Below are positions 43,551 through 52,315 of a DNA stretch of 64,000 nt, piece after piece (the first letter of the stretch is position 1; the number at the start of each line of letters is the position of its first letter). The position numbers and the translations under genes were made by a program. The notes beneath the pieces are model-generated. The model was not told the DNA's origin. It saw only the letters and a list, made by a program, of their open reading frames with translations, and searched no databases. Source of the stretch: an uncultured Clostridia bacterium (GTDB taxonomy: Bacteria > Bacillota > Clostridia > Oscillospirales > Acutalibacteraceae). The DNA lies in assembly GCA_947581635.1 (NCBI GenBank), contig CANPVE010000004.1:160983-224982 (forward strand), written 5' to 3'.

Positions 43551-43607
43551 ATACCTTGGATACTGAAGGCAGAAACCGCGTTTGATACGAAATTATAAAA
43601 TAAGATT

Positions 43608-43656
43608 AAGCCTCTGCGACACCTGAGCTTAAAAGCATCGCAGAGGCTTATTTTTA
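43608..43656 (+). terminator. Terminator of the L,D-transpeptidase gene
   Basis: AAGCCTCTGCGA pairs perfectly with TCGCAGAGGCTT and is followed by ATTTTTATG. Confidence 0.9.
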
Positions 43657-43689
43657 TGCTTTTTATACACCCGGTTCCAAAGTTTTTTA

Positions 43690-43725
43690 AAAACAAGAAG
43701 TGACCCCGTCCCCTTGAATGATATA
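43690..43725. repeat. Short REP-like fragment
   Basis: The stretch AAGAAGTGACCCCGTCCCCTT resembles, in reverse, GGGGACGGGGTCAC motifs often seen near REP-associated Y1 transposases in Firmicutes. No transposase or second arm is present. It is a tentative call from memory of such motifs. Confidence 0.25.
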
Positions 43726-43771
43726 ATGAAAACTGACGCAGCTAAAGAGCAAAACAAAGGGCGATTCACAC

Positions 43772-43830
43772 AAAAAAGAGGGCATCATACCGAATTTAAC
43801 CTTCGGAAAGACGCCCTCGATTTTTATTTT
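43772..43830. terminator. Bidirectional terminator
   Basis: GAGGGC (43778-43783) and GCCCTC (43813-43818) enclose a CCGAA/TTCGG stem. There are T runs on both strands (GATTTTT on plus, TTTTTT on minus). It closes the minus-strand zinc-ribbon gene and backs up the plus-strand terminator. Confidence 0.85.
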
Positions 43831-43843
43831 GTCAATTTTACAG

Positions 43844-44878
43844 TTATACAACCGCCAGAGTAATACCCACTATTATCACAGCTGCAACCATCTGAGCTAT
43901 ATTACACAACACAACATTCCAGAACGGAAACTCCCCCGCTTCACGCTCTGCCGCCTGGTTGAGCAACCGAAAACTCGCTATGGCGCCCGCGAATATTATC
44001 GTTGCCGCCACGCGCATAAGTAAGAACGAAAAAATATACGCCGCAACACACGCTATAGTCATCGGGAAAAACGATATCGCGACTATTCTGATCACTCTCT
44101 CCACGCGAGGCTTTTTTTGAGACAGAACGAAAAGCGCATATTCGCAGCCCGCGATCGCCAATAAGAGCAGCAAAACAGTCAACAGAGAGAACAGAAACAG
44201 TACAAATATATTCCCAAAAGTGTACTCTTTATAAAAGCTTATCAGCATCGCATATGAGCCAAAAACCTCGTCTACCAGCCATACAAATCCGTTACCGAAC
44301 ATTCCAGCTATGCAGAATGCGCCAAATATCACATTCAACCCTGCAAATATAGCCCATAAATGCATTCCGCCGTCAAGCACCTTGTCCACCGCCGCAAACG
44401 GTCCATCTTTGAAGAAAGACACCGCGCAGTCGATCCAATTCTTTAAACACTCAACGAGGCCGGAAAAGCTCTTCTTTGGATCGGATTGGCTATCTCGGCG
44501 CGGGCGATCCTCCTCCTCGGCTGAATCTTGCGAAGCGTAATCACTGTAGTCGTTATAATTGCTGTAATCGATATTCTCACTGCCGTAATCCTGCTCAGTC
44601 TTTGTGAAATACTCATCTTCGGAGCCGGATTGATTATCATAGCCATAATTATCAACGGCATAGTCGGTGTTGTCATCAACTTGCTCAGCATATTCTATGT
44701 TGCTTACATCGCCTGCGCTATCAGTATCAACTACGGAATCATCGTTATCGGCGTCATATGTATCTTCCAAAAAAACAGGCTCGTCAAATACCTCATCGAT
44801 GCTGTAAGATGTGTCACAATTTGGACACATTCCGTCTTCACCCAGCTTTGATCCGCATCGTCTGCAAAAATTATCCAT
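43844..44878 (-). CDS. Zinc-ribbon membrane protein with acidic low-complexity linker
   Basis: The 344-residue protein has an N-terminal zinc ribbon (FCRRCGSKL with CPNCD). An acidic Asp/Tyr/Asn/Ser-rich stretch without hydrophobic core follows (about 25-130), then a short Arg-rich segment and a membrane domain with four to five helices (about 150-344). Such zinc-ribbon plus membrane proteins are common in Clostridia but have no known role; the ribbon should face the cytoplasm. The start at 44878 (ATGGATAATTTTTGC) has GGAG upstream. It follows the sugar-binding lipoprotein gene by 49 bases. Confidence 0.8.
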   Translation of the reverse strand: MDNFCRRCGSKLGEDGMCPNCDTSYSIDEVFDEPVFLEDTYDADNDDSVVDTDSAGDVSNIEYAEQVDDNTDYAVDNYGYDNQSGSEDEYFTKTEQDYGSENIDYSNYNDYSDYASQDSAEEEDRPRRDSQSDPKKSFSGLVECLKNWIDCAVSFFKDGPFAAVDKVLDGGMHLWAIFAGLNVIFGAFCIAGMFGNGFVWLVDEVFGSYAMLISFYKEYTFGNIFVLFLFSLLTVLLLLLAIAGCEYALFVLSQKKPRVERVIRIVAISFFPMTIACVAAYIFSFLLMRVAATIIFAGAIASFRLLNQAAEREAGEFPFWNVVLCNIAQMVAAVIIVGITLAVV

Positions 44879-44927
44879 AAAATCCAATCTCCGTTTCAAA
44901 AATAAATTTCAGCACAAAATATAAAAA

Positions 44928-46265
44928 CTAATCGACCTTAATTTCTGGAAATGCTACTTTAACTGAAGTTTTAAAGTCATTCAACGCCTGCTCAGAGGAC
45001 TTAAGCCCCCCCGCATATTCGTTCATATAAGTCTTAAACATACCGTTTATATCGTTATCATACACAGTCATATTGCTCATTGAAACATCGCGCGCCACTA
45101 TCGAAAGCTGTTGATAATAATTCTGACCACCTATAAAGGAATCCTCGAACTGTGGATCGAACCTTATCTGCGAAACCACCTTGCTGCTCGCCGCAAATTC
45201 GCCCGTGGTGCGAAAGTACCTCACAGATTGCTCAAGCCAGTCATCATCGTCGGTACACGCTGTAAAGAGCGCTATGAACTCCCCCGCTTCCTGCTTGTGT
45301 TTGCTGCCGCTGTATGCTGCCAGCCAGCTTCCGCCCCAACAGTAATTGGCGGGACCGGGTATGACCGCCCAGTCTCCATAGCTGCCCTCGCCCTTAATGC
45401 TGCCACCGCACGCCTTCTTGATGGCATACTCCATACATATTCCCGACGAAAAATATCCAAACACGCTTTGGGTGTCGCTTATGCCTTTAAGCCAGGCTTC
45501 CGACCACTGCTCCGCGTTATATATCAAATGCTCATTCGCCATTTTTCCCATATAACTCACATACGACATCTTAAGGTTGCTTATAACAAGGTTGTTATTG
45601 ACTACCCACGGCGAATTGTCCGCCGATAAGTAGGGATTCATCATATCCTCCTGACCCGCCAGTATTCGAGTTTTACCGCCCGACTGTTCATAAATCTTTT
45701 TGGCAGTGGAGTAAAATCCGTCCCAATCAGACACCATAGCCTGCACGTCATCGGGGTTGTCCGTACCCAGATAAACCTTAGCCATCGAACGACGGTACAT
45801 AAATATCCCCGGGTCTGCCTGCCAGCCCACCGCCTTGATCGCACCGCCGCTGTTGTACGCGGCTTCCACCGTATAGGGATAATAGCTCTCCTCGCTAACG
45901 TTGAGTCCCAGAGATGAAACCTCCGCAGTAACATCAGACTCGGCATATCTTTTGATATTATCGGGTGAAAGCATAAATACGTCCGGTATATCGCTGCGAT
46001 TTGCCAACGCCTTTTCTAATTCCTCGTCAAAATCGCTGGAATTCACAACGCGGATATTGGCGTCAAAGTGAACTTCGAGCGGAGTGGATTTGAGAAACTG
46101 CTCAAGTTCTTCTTTGTATTCCTCAGAATACACCCACACAGTAATCTTACTTTTTCCTCCGCACGAGGTAAGCGCTGGCAAAGCAGACAGGCAAAGCCCC
46201 GCTGCGAGCAGAATCGCCGTGAGCCTGCGAAAAAAAATACTTTTGCTTCTCTTGCTTCGGCTCAA
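44928..46265 (-). CDS. Extracellular sugar-binding lipoprotein (family 1 solute-binding)
   Basis: The 445-residue protein starts at a TTG 8 bases from AAAGGAG. It has a basic start, hydrophobic 13-31, lipobox ALTSCGGK (Cys 35) and a two-domain binding fold (ITVWVYSEEYKEELEQFL, DIPDVFMLSPDNIKRY, WGGSWLAAYSGSKHKQEAGEFIALF). It is an ABC importer binding protein of the oligosaccharide class. No permease or ATPase gene is beside it; the neighbour is the zinc-ribbon membrane protein. It must use components encoded elsewhere, or sense rather than transport. Confidence 0.9.
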   Translation of the reverse strand: MSRSKRSKSIFFRRLTAILLAAGLCLSALPALTSCGGKSKITVWVYSEEYKEELEQFLKSTPLEVHFDANIRVVNSSDFDEELEKALANRSDIPDVFMLSPDNIKRYAESDVTAEVSSLGLNVSEESYYPYTVEAAYNSGGAIKAVGWQADPGIFMYRRSMAKVYLGTDNPDDVQAMVSDWDGFYSTAKKIYEQSGGKTRILAGQEDMMNPYLSADNSPWVVNNNLVISNLKMSYVSYMGKMANEHLIYNAEQWSEAWLKGISDTQSVFGYFSSGICMEYAIKKACGGSIKGEGSYGDWAVIPGPANYCWGGSWLAAYSGSKHKQEAGEFIALFTACTDDDDWLEQSVRYFRTTGEFAASSKVVSQIRFDPQFEDSFIGGQNYYQQLSIVARDVSMSNMTVYDNDINGMFKTYMNEYAGGLKSSEQALNDFKTSVKVAFPEIKVD

Positions 46266-46444
46266 ATTTTTCTCTCCTTTTAGGAAATAATAAAAATCAG
46301 CATTAGGTACGACTGCAATTAAAACTACTTCTCATACGATTATAACTCATTGTAAATTTACTTACAAGTGAAAATATATGAATAATTCTTAAAGAGCGTG
46401 ATACTATCAAACAACTTCAAAACATCGAGACACCGGTAAGAATA

Positions 46445-47497
46445 TTGCTTTATTCCTTCATATTTTATTTCGGAGTTAAATATGTGCTGCCCGTACTTCT
46501 GCCATTCGTATTCGGTCTCAGTATCGCGGCGCTGGTACAGAATCCCGCCGCGCTTCTCGCACAACGAATCCCCCGTCTCAGCAAAAAGGTGTGCTGTGTG
46601 ATAATGACAGTTGCCGTAATGCTAATAGCCACCATGCTGATTATCGCGGCGCTGTGCTCGATATTCAGCGGAGCAATGTCATTCTGTCCGGGAATACCGG
46701 AGCACCTTTCCCGTGTGCGCGTGTTCATAACACAGTCTGCGGCACATTCCAACGCCGAAAGCTCATGGGGAAGATTCGTGAATTTTGTCGCGCTCGCGGC
46801 TGAGTGGTGCATAGATTTCCTCACACAGAATTACAAAAATTACCTGCCTTCAGTGCTCAGTCATTCCACGAAATTCATAACCAAGCTGCCATCGTTCATA
46901 ACCGCGGTATTCTTTGGCATAATATCCGCGCTGTTTGCCTGCGGTGAATTCGACAAAATCAAATGTTCGGTAAAAAGTTACCTTCCCGCCGGGATATGCG
47001 AGCGCGTGTCCATGGTAATACGCGCAGCCGTACGCACTGCGACAATGCTGCTGAAAACCTACGGCACACTCATGCTCATAACTATGTGCGAACTGATGGC
47101 GGGATTCACGTTAATTCGCCTTATGGGCTACAATACGGGTAATATAATCACAAATTCATTAATAATCGCGCTCATAGACATCCTGCCCATACTCGGCACA
47201 GGTACGGTGCTGATCCCATGGGGAACATTTGAGATAATAACCGGGAACTTCACGCCCGGAATAATGCTTCTGATTATGTTCGCCGTAATAGCATTGATAA
47301 GGAATTTCCTCGAACCAAAATTTATGGCCAGCAATCTCGAACTGCACCCATTCTTCACGCTGGCTGGAGTTTACATCGGAGGCAAGCTCTTCGGCGCGGC
47401 AGGAATAGTTATAGTTCCCTTGATTATGCTGACTATGCGGGAAATCCGCAACACAAACAAAGGCGCCACAAACCTAAAGGTCGGCGGCACCAAATAA
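46445..47497 (+). CDS. ytvI: AI-2E/YtvI-family integral membrane protein (sporulation)
   Basis: This protein of at least 350 residues has about eight helices and the C-terminal family segment IALIDILPILGTGTVLIPWGTFEIITGNF followed by RNFLEPKFMASNLELHPFFTLAGVYIGGKLFGAAGIVIVP. B. subtilis YtvI is a sporulation membrane protein. The start is uncertain. The TTG at 46445 has no ribosome-binding site, and the frame stays open for 19 more codons without ATG, GTG or TTG. Those codons read like the missing family N-terminus, so a non-standard start upstream is possible. Confidence 0.85.
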   Translation: MLYSFIFYFGVKYVLPVLLPFVFGLSIAALVQNPAALLAQRIPRLSKKVCCVIMTVAVMLIATMLIIAALCSIFSGAMSFCPGIPEHLSRVRVFITQSAAHSNAESSWGRFVNFVALAAEWCIDFLTQNYKNYLPSVLSHSTKFITKLPSFITAVFFGIISALFACGEFDKIKCSVKSYLPAGICERVSMVIRAAVRTATMLLKTYGTLMLITMCELMAGFTLIRLMGYNTGNIITNSLIIALIDILPILGTGTVLIPWGTFEIITGNFTPGIMLLIMFAVIALIRNFLEPKFMASNLELHPFFTLAGVYIGGKLFGAAGIVIVPLIMLTMREIRNTNKGATNLKVGGTK

Positions 47498-47535
47498 ATT
47501 TCACAAATAAATATTAATATTATAAGTCAACAGGT

Positions 47536-47898
47536 TCATTCCACTTTTGGGCTTGACTGCCGGTCATCCGAACCATCTTCATCTGCTGTCTCATCATCAA
47601 TGTCGTCTTTATGGCTTTTGTTCTTTTTTTCGTTATTTTTATTCTTCTTTTTCTCGGGAATGTCACCGGCAATGCTCTGATACATTCTCACAAACGACAT
47701 TATGAGAAACACAGTTATTATTATATATGGTATCAATTTTGGAAACCCATTGTAAACACCGTCGGACATTCCGTAGATCACAATAAACACCATTACGATA
47801 TAAGCGACAGACGATACAGCGACACGAATCCTCGCAAACGTCTTATTCCTGCTGTCCTGTTCATTTTCTAAAATATTTTCAGGCACTTTTTCAGACAT
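47536..47898 (-). CDS. Small membrane protein of unknown function
   Basis: This 120-residue protein has two helices (about 25-43 and 53-70) and a charged C-terminal tail of Lys/Asn then Asp/Glu (KKKNKNNEKKNKSHKDDIDDE). No family recognised. It lies 18 bases downstream of the Sel1-repeat gene on the same strand, so the two are probably cotranscribed, and its function may be linked. Confidence 0.7.
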   Translation of the reverse strand: MSEKVPENILENEQDSRNKTFARIRVAVSSVAYIVMVFIVIYGMSDGVYNGFPKLIPYIIITVFLIMSFVRMYQSIAGDIPEKKKNKNNEKKNKSHKDDIDDETADEDGSDDRQSSPKVE

Positions 47899-47916
47899 TT
47901 TTCAAAACCTCCGATA

Positions 47917-48651
47917 TTAAAGAACTCCGGGGAAACCCAGATTTATAAGCGCGGCATTTGCCTGAGGCATACCGGCCTTTGCGGCGCGGCGATACCAACC
48001 TGCCGCTTCCGCCAAATCCTTTTCGACACCGCGCCCTTCTTCGCAGCACATACCGTATATGAACTGAGCTTCAACATGGCCGGTCTCCGCCGCCTTTTCC
48101 AGCAGTTTGGCGCCGCGAATAACGTCCTCCTCGGTGCTTGTTTTTCTCGATGTAAGCGCCGCGCCCAGATAGCAACAGGCAACAGGCTGTTCATGTTCTG
48201 CCGCCATTTCAAGGTATTCCAGAGATTTGGCCGGATCCGCACTCACCCCTATGCCATTGCCGTAAAATATCGACAAATTGAGCATAGAATCACTGTTCCC
48301 GCCTTCGGCCGCCTTAGTGAAATAATCAGCGGCCTTGGCTTCATCCTTCTCAACACCGCACGCACCTTGCATATAGCAAACTCCCAGCTTGTATTGTGCG
48401 GCCGCGAAATCCTGCTCCGCCGCTTTCTCCCAACATTCGACCGCCGCAGCTTCGTCTTTCTCCACGCCGTCGCCGTTCATCAGATAAACGCCGTAATCGC
48501 AAAGTGCGGCGGGTGAACCTCTGTCGGCTGCGATCTTAATTACAAAAGCCGCCTCGTCATAATCCGGCTCAGTATCGTCGCTTCCCTCATGGAGCCTAAA
48601 GGCAAGTTCACAAAGCTCGTCATCTGTCATTTTTTCGTAATCATTAGCCAT
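47917..48651 (-). CDS. Sel1-repeat (TPR-like) protein
   Basis: This 244-residue soluble protein is built from about five to six Sel1-like repeats of 36 residues, readable as AAAVECWEKAAEQDFAAAQY, then AKAADYFTKAAEGGNSDSML, and again LAEAAGWYRRAAKAGMPQANA. These make an alpha-alpha solenoid for protein-protein contacts. No enzymatic motif is seen. The start at 48651 has GGGAGA about 11 bases upstream. The partner may be the small membrane protein encoded next. Confidence 0.9.
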   Translation of the reverse strand: MANDYEKMTDDELCELAFRLHEGSDDTEPDYDEAAFVIKIAADRGSPAALCDYGVYLMNGDGVEKDEAAAVECWEKAAEQDFAAAQYKLGVCYMQGACGVEKDEAKAADYFTKAAEGGNSDSMLNLSIFYGNGIGVSADPAKSLEYLEMAAEHEQPVACCYLGAALTSRKTSTEEDVIRGAKLLEKAAETGHVEAQFIYGMCCEEGRGVEKDLAEAAGWYRRAAKAGMPQANAALINLGFPGVL

Positions 48652-48772
48652 GATTTTCATTCTCCCAGCATAGTTTTATTTTGAAGTTTCCTCCGTAAAC
48701 CTGCACGGCTGTTTAATCGCGCAGGCCCACAGTATTCATCTCCACAAACGCGCAAAAACGCGCTCATATACA

Positions 48773-49507
48773 TCATTTAATTGATTCTATTATGTCTCTG
48801 AGACTTTCCCATGACGTTACTTCAATTCCTCCGCTCATTTGGCACTCACCGTCATACCTGAGAAATTGCTTATACCACACGGGCGTCATTCCCACCGAGG
48901 ACGAACCCTCTATATCAGGGCCGAACTGATCGCCGCAGAACCACACATCACGCGCCTCAACGCCCGCCTTGGCAAGCGCCACTTCAAATATATGTTTGCT
49001 CGGCTTGCGAAAAATATAGTCACAAGACGATATCACGAAATCGAAATCCGCATTTGGTATGCAGCCGTAAACGCGCTGTCTCAGAGTCTCACTGCAAAAT
49101 GAGAGATTGCTTACAACTCCCGTACGGATACCCATGAGGCGCAAATAATCCAGAAATTCGATTATTCCGTCACACGGAGCGCATGGATTTGCGGCATTCC
49201 AAAATATCGGTTCCAGCGTGCGCAGGTCACAATCGAATTCCACGCCGCGCTTTGCGAATATGTATCGGTTGATGCTCTCCTCGGAGTACTCATGCACTCT
49301 CAAATGCCGCGTGGCGGGGTTAAAACGCCCAAGCTCACGGTTCAGTGCCTCCACGTCACTTTGGATATCACACCCGGTCGCATTATTGGGGTTTGCCGAA
49401 GCATACTTAAGCAGTTCATTATATCCGCGCGCTCCGTCATATTCAAATTCTTTAACGAGCGTCTGCCCATAATCAAACATTATAAATTTAGGTTTCCTAA
49501 GTTCCAT
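48773..49507 (-). CDS. HAD-superfamily hydrolase
   Basis: This 244-residue protein has motif I FDYGQTLVKEF, where the usual DxD is D-Y-G. It therefore lacks the second Asp of classical phosphatases and carries Gly at that site. Motif II is GVVSNLSF, motif III the Lys of RKPSKHIFEVA, and motif IV FCGDQFGPDIEGS. The DYGxTL variant is a known HAD subgroup, so the phosphatase activity is uncertain. An ATG at 49507 begins it, 15 bases from GGGAG. It is monocistronic. Confidence 0.82.
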   Translation of the reverse strand: MELRKPKFIMFDYGQTLVKEFEYDGARGYNELLKYASANPNNATGCDIQSDVEALNRELGRFNPATRHLRVHEYSEESINRYIFAKRGVEFDCDLRTLEPIFWNAANPCAPCDGIIEFLDYLRLMGIRTGVVSNLSFCSETLRQRVYGCIPNADFDFVISSCDYIFRKPSKHIFEVALAKAGVEARDVWFCGDQFGPDIEGSSSVGMTPVWYKQFLRYDGECQMSGGIEVTSWESLRDIIESIK

Positions 49508-49723
49508 AGTGCCGCAACAAAACTCCCTTCTGCTCCTGATCATACATACTGACTTCAAATAAAAAGTTGAAAAAATCGATCGAAAGAATTGCGTATGTTC
49601 TTTTATATTAAGATTTTTCATCGTGCTTTTATCGGAGAGCAGTACAAACAGCTTTCAAGATTATATCACACATAGTGAGGACAAGCAAGGGCTTAATTAT
49701 AAATTATTTTTAAATCTCACAAG

Positions 49724-49769
49724 AATAAACCCGACTTCACGTAAAAGAAAATGTAAAGTCGGGTTTATT
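49724..49769 (-). terminator. Terminator of rtcB
   Basis: AATAAACCCGACTT and AAGTCGGGTTTATT are perfect 14-bp arms. On the minus strand a T-rich TTTATTCTTG tail follows, 50 bases after the rtcB stop. Confidence 0.85.
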
Positions 49770-49820
49770 CACTTAGCGCTATGACTTTTCGAGGCGTGTT
49801 TGCGGTCAGTGCAGCGCTGC

Positions 49821-51056
49821 CTATTCCTGACCTGCCTTAAAGCTGTATATCGGCTTAATCACGCGGTCAATTGACACAGTGGGTGAAATATTGTTTACAA
49901 TATCCTCTATTCGCTTATACGCCATCGGACATTCATCAAGCGTTTCACTGTTTATCGAGGTAGAATATATTCCCTGCATCTCCTTGCGGTATGCCGACAC
50001 CGTGAAGCTTTCCTTTGCCTGTCTGCGGCTCATCAGACGACCGGCCCCGTGCGGCGCTGAGTAATTCCAATCGGAATTTCCCTTGCCTGTGCAGATAAGG
50101 CAGCCGTCGCGCATATTTATTGGAATTATCAGTTTCTCTCCCTCTTGCGCTGAGACTGCTCCCTTTCGGAGAATCATATTTTCGGTGTCTATATAATTGT
50201 GTATAGTGGTGAACTGCTCGTCTGCCTTCAGCTTCATGCCGCGTATAATCTCGTCCATCATAGCCTTGCGGTTGAGCATGGCGAATCGCTGAACTATGCG
50301 CATATCGTGAATATAGCAGGTAAAGAGGTTGCCGCTCACATATGCCAACTGCCTTGGGATATCGGTGCTCAAGCCGAATTTAAGTGTATCTATCGCTGAC
50401 TGTATCTCGTTTTCACGACCCTCAGACTTATATTGGGCTATAATCCGCTTTATTTCGTCATTCGGTACACTGTTAAGGCTCTGCCACGCGAGACCTTGAT
50501 AGTAATTGGCAACCTCCACGCCGAGATGTCGGCTGCCGGAATGTATCACAATATATATTCCGCCGTCCTCATCTTTATCAGCTTCAATGAAGTGATTGCC
50601 TCCTCCCAATGTGCCCAAGCTGCGATATGCCCTTTCCATATCTATTTTTGCGGCACAATGCAACCCACTCAGATCAATCTCTTCCGCGAAGGCGTGCGTC
50701 CTGCCGCGAATATTAAATCCCGCCGGTATAGCGCCGCGAATCAGCTTGTCGAGCTTTCCCACCTCAATAAATTTATTTTTTACCTTTAAAACTTCCATGC
50801 CACAGCCTATGTCAACCCCAACTAAATTTGGAACTACAGCGTCAGAGACGGTCATTGTAGTGCCTATGGTACAGCCAGCGCCCGCATGAACATCAGGCAT
50901 TATTCGTATCTTCGCGCCTTGTGTAAAAGGCTGATCACACAGCGTTTTTATCTGCTGTATTGCCGAGTCATCGACCACATCGGTAAATACCTTGGCGGTG
51001 TTGAATTTTCCCTCAACAATTCTTTGAATCGGTTCTGATTTCACTGTATTTTCCAT
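49821..51056 (-). CDS. rtcB: RtcB-family RNA ligase
   Basis: This 411-residue protein contains the metal and guanylylation elements of the RtcB family: MPDVHAGAGCTIG, GVDIGCGMEVLK (Cys ligand), LGGGNHFIE, HSGSRHLG and the guanylate-accepting His in SAPHGAGRLMSR. RtcB ligates 2',3'-cyclic phosphate or 3'-phosphate to 5'-OH ends with GTP. No archease or RtcA is adjacent, which is usual for bacterial copies. The ATG at 51056 has AGGAG about 11 bases upstream. Confidence 0.93.
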   Translation of the reverse strand: MENTVKSEPIQRIVEGKFNTAKVFTDVVDDSAIQQIKTLCDQPFTQGAKIRIMPDVHAGAGCTIGTTMTVSDAVVPNLVGVDIGCGMEVLKVKNKFIEVGKLDKLIRGAIPAGFNIRGRTHAFAEEIDLSGLHCAAKIDMERAYRSLGTLGGGNHFIEADKDEDGGIYIVIHSGSRHLGVEVANYYQGLAWQSLNSVPNDEIKRIIAQYKSEGRENEIQSAIDTLKFGLSTDIPRQLAYVSGNLFTCYIHDMRIVQRFAMLNRKAMMDEIIRGMKLKADEQFTTIHNYIDTENMILRKGAVSAQEGEKLIIPINMRDGCLICTGKGNSDWNYSAPHGAGRLMSRRQAKESFTVSAYRKEMQGIYSTSINSETLDECPMAYKRIEDIVNNISPTVSIDRVIKPIYSFKAGQE

Positions 51057-51257
51057 TCTATCATCAACTCCTGTCGGATCAAGTTTTATATGCTTACACA
51101 ATATTTGCAATCTCACCTATTAATATACATAGCATACTTCAATAAAATTCTACGTGAAATTTTCACTCCAATGTTGAAATCCAGCGCAACATTATTTTCT
51201 TCCGAAATTCTGCCGATATTCCCAATATTCAGTACTGTTCCCTCGACACGACCTACA

Positions 51258-51310
51258 ATAAAAATATCCGACGCCGCCCGATAATCAGTATATCGGACAT
51301 CGTCGGAAAA
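51258..51310 (-). terminator. Terminator of the phosphatidylserine-decarboxylase-like gene
   Basis: CCGACG (51268-51273, minus-strand reading CGTCGG) pairs with CGTCGG (51301-51306), enclosing a second CCGAT/ATCGG stem. The minus-strand tail is ATATTTTTATTG. Confidence 0.7.
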
Positions 51311-51343
51311 ATCAATATTTTAAACCTTAAGAATACCTAAAGA

Positions 51344-52141
51344 TTATCCTGCCGCTATGGCAACTCCAATCTTCTCGCCCATATGCACACGGGTTTCCAA
51401 ACCCATTCGCGTATTTACCATGATCTCGTCGTCCGGGAACATCACGCCTTTTTTGAAGAGTATCATTATACCCGCGCCGCCGCAAAGGAATCGTCCCTTG
51501 TCTTGACCCTTTGCGAACACGGGACTTTCTCCGAGCGCGAACTGTTCCACACCTTTGGCATTGCCGCAAGTCTCAACTTGAGCGATCCCGTGAAAATGTG
51601 TTGTATTCATAAAAGTGCAGTTCCTCGGCCCAAAGAACATGGAGTCTTCCATATTCCGTTCGGCAGGAACAACCGCAGTGTCGCTGACCATGCCGCTGTC
51701 AACGTAAACAAATCTGTGAGGATCCGCTTCGCCGGGACGAACCACAAGCACCAATCCCTCGGCAAATTCCTTCGCGCGGGAATCACTGTCAAGCAGCTTA
51801 TCTACCGAATACATATGATCGCCTACAGGTATCATGCACATACTGTTGATAAAATGCACGGTAATGTATCCGTCACAGGGTGCTATGAGACTGTTTGGAT
51901 TATCGTCAATTCGGCGCGCCCCCTCGGCAAAGCTGCGCGACAGATAGTCCGAAAAGGTTTCATACTCGCCCGCATCTTCCGGTTGACAGCAAGACAAATC
52001 CACGCCGTATTTCTCCACGTGATTCTTGATCTCTGCACGAACAAACAGCCCGCTTTTTATTTTACTCGACTGTGGACGGTATCTGTTGAAATCCTTCTTG
52101 ACCACCTCGCGCCAGCCGTAACCCTTTATTTCATTGCCCAT
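51344..52141 (-). CDS. psd: Phosphatidylserine decarboxylase homologue lacking the pyruvoyl serine
   Basis: The 265-residue protein follows the Clostridial Psd type II layout: FSDYLSRSF, SLIAPCDGYITVHFIN (Asp 90), PHRFVYVDSG (His 142) and FHGIAQVETCGNA. True Psd cleaves itself at GGS(S/T) to make the pyruvoyl cofactor from that Ser. Here residues 221-224 read GGAG, with A223 where Ser should be, so self-processing and decarboxylation should not occur. The surrounding GIMILFKKGV is otherwise normal. No pssA gene is nearby. It is monocistronic. Confidence 0.8.
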   Translation of the reverse strand: MGNEIKGYGWREVVKKDFNRYRPQSSKIKSGLFVRAEIKNHVEKYGVDLSCCQPEDAGEYETFSDYLSRSFAEGARRIDDNPNSLIAPCDGYITVHFINSMCMIPVGDHMYSVDKLLDSDSRAKEFAEGLVLVVRPGEADPHRFVYVDSGMVSDTAVVPAERNMEDSMFFGPRNCTFMNTTHFHGIAQVETCGNAKGVEQFALGESPVFAKGQDKGRFLCGGAGIMILFKKGVMFPDDEIMVNTRMGLETRVHMGEKIGVAIAAG

Positions 52142-52315
52142 AATATCCTCCGTTGAAAAAGTAATTTTTGTCTGTATCTGCGATTGTATTCATTATACAT
52201 AATTAACGCGAAAAAGTAAAGAATTATGTCGAATTTTTTTATTTTTGTATTTACATTTTCCGATTTTGCAATTTGTTGCCTCATAAAATTTGAAATATCG
52301 CTGCTCCGGTTTTCA

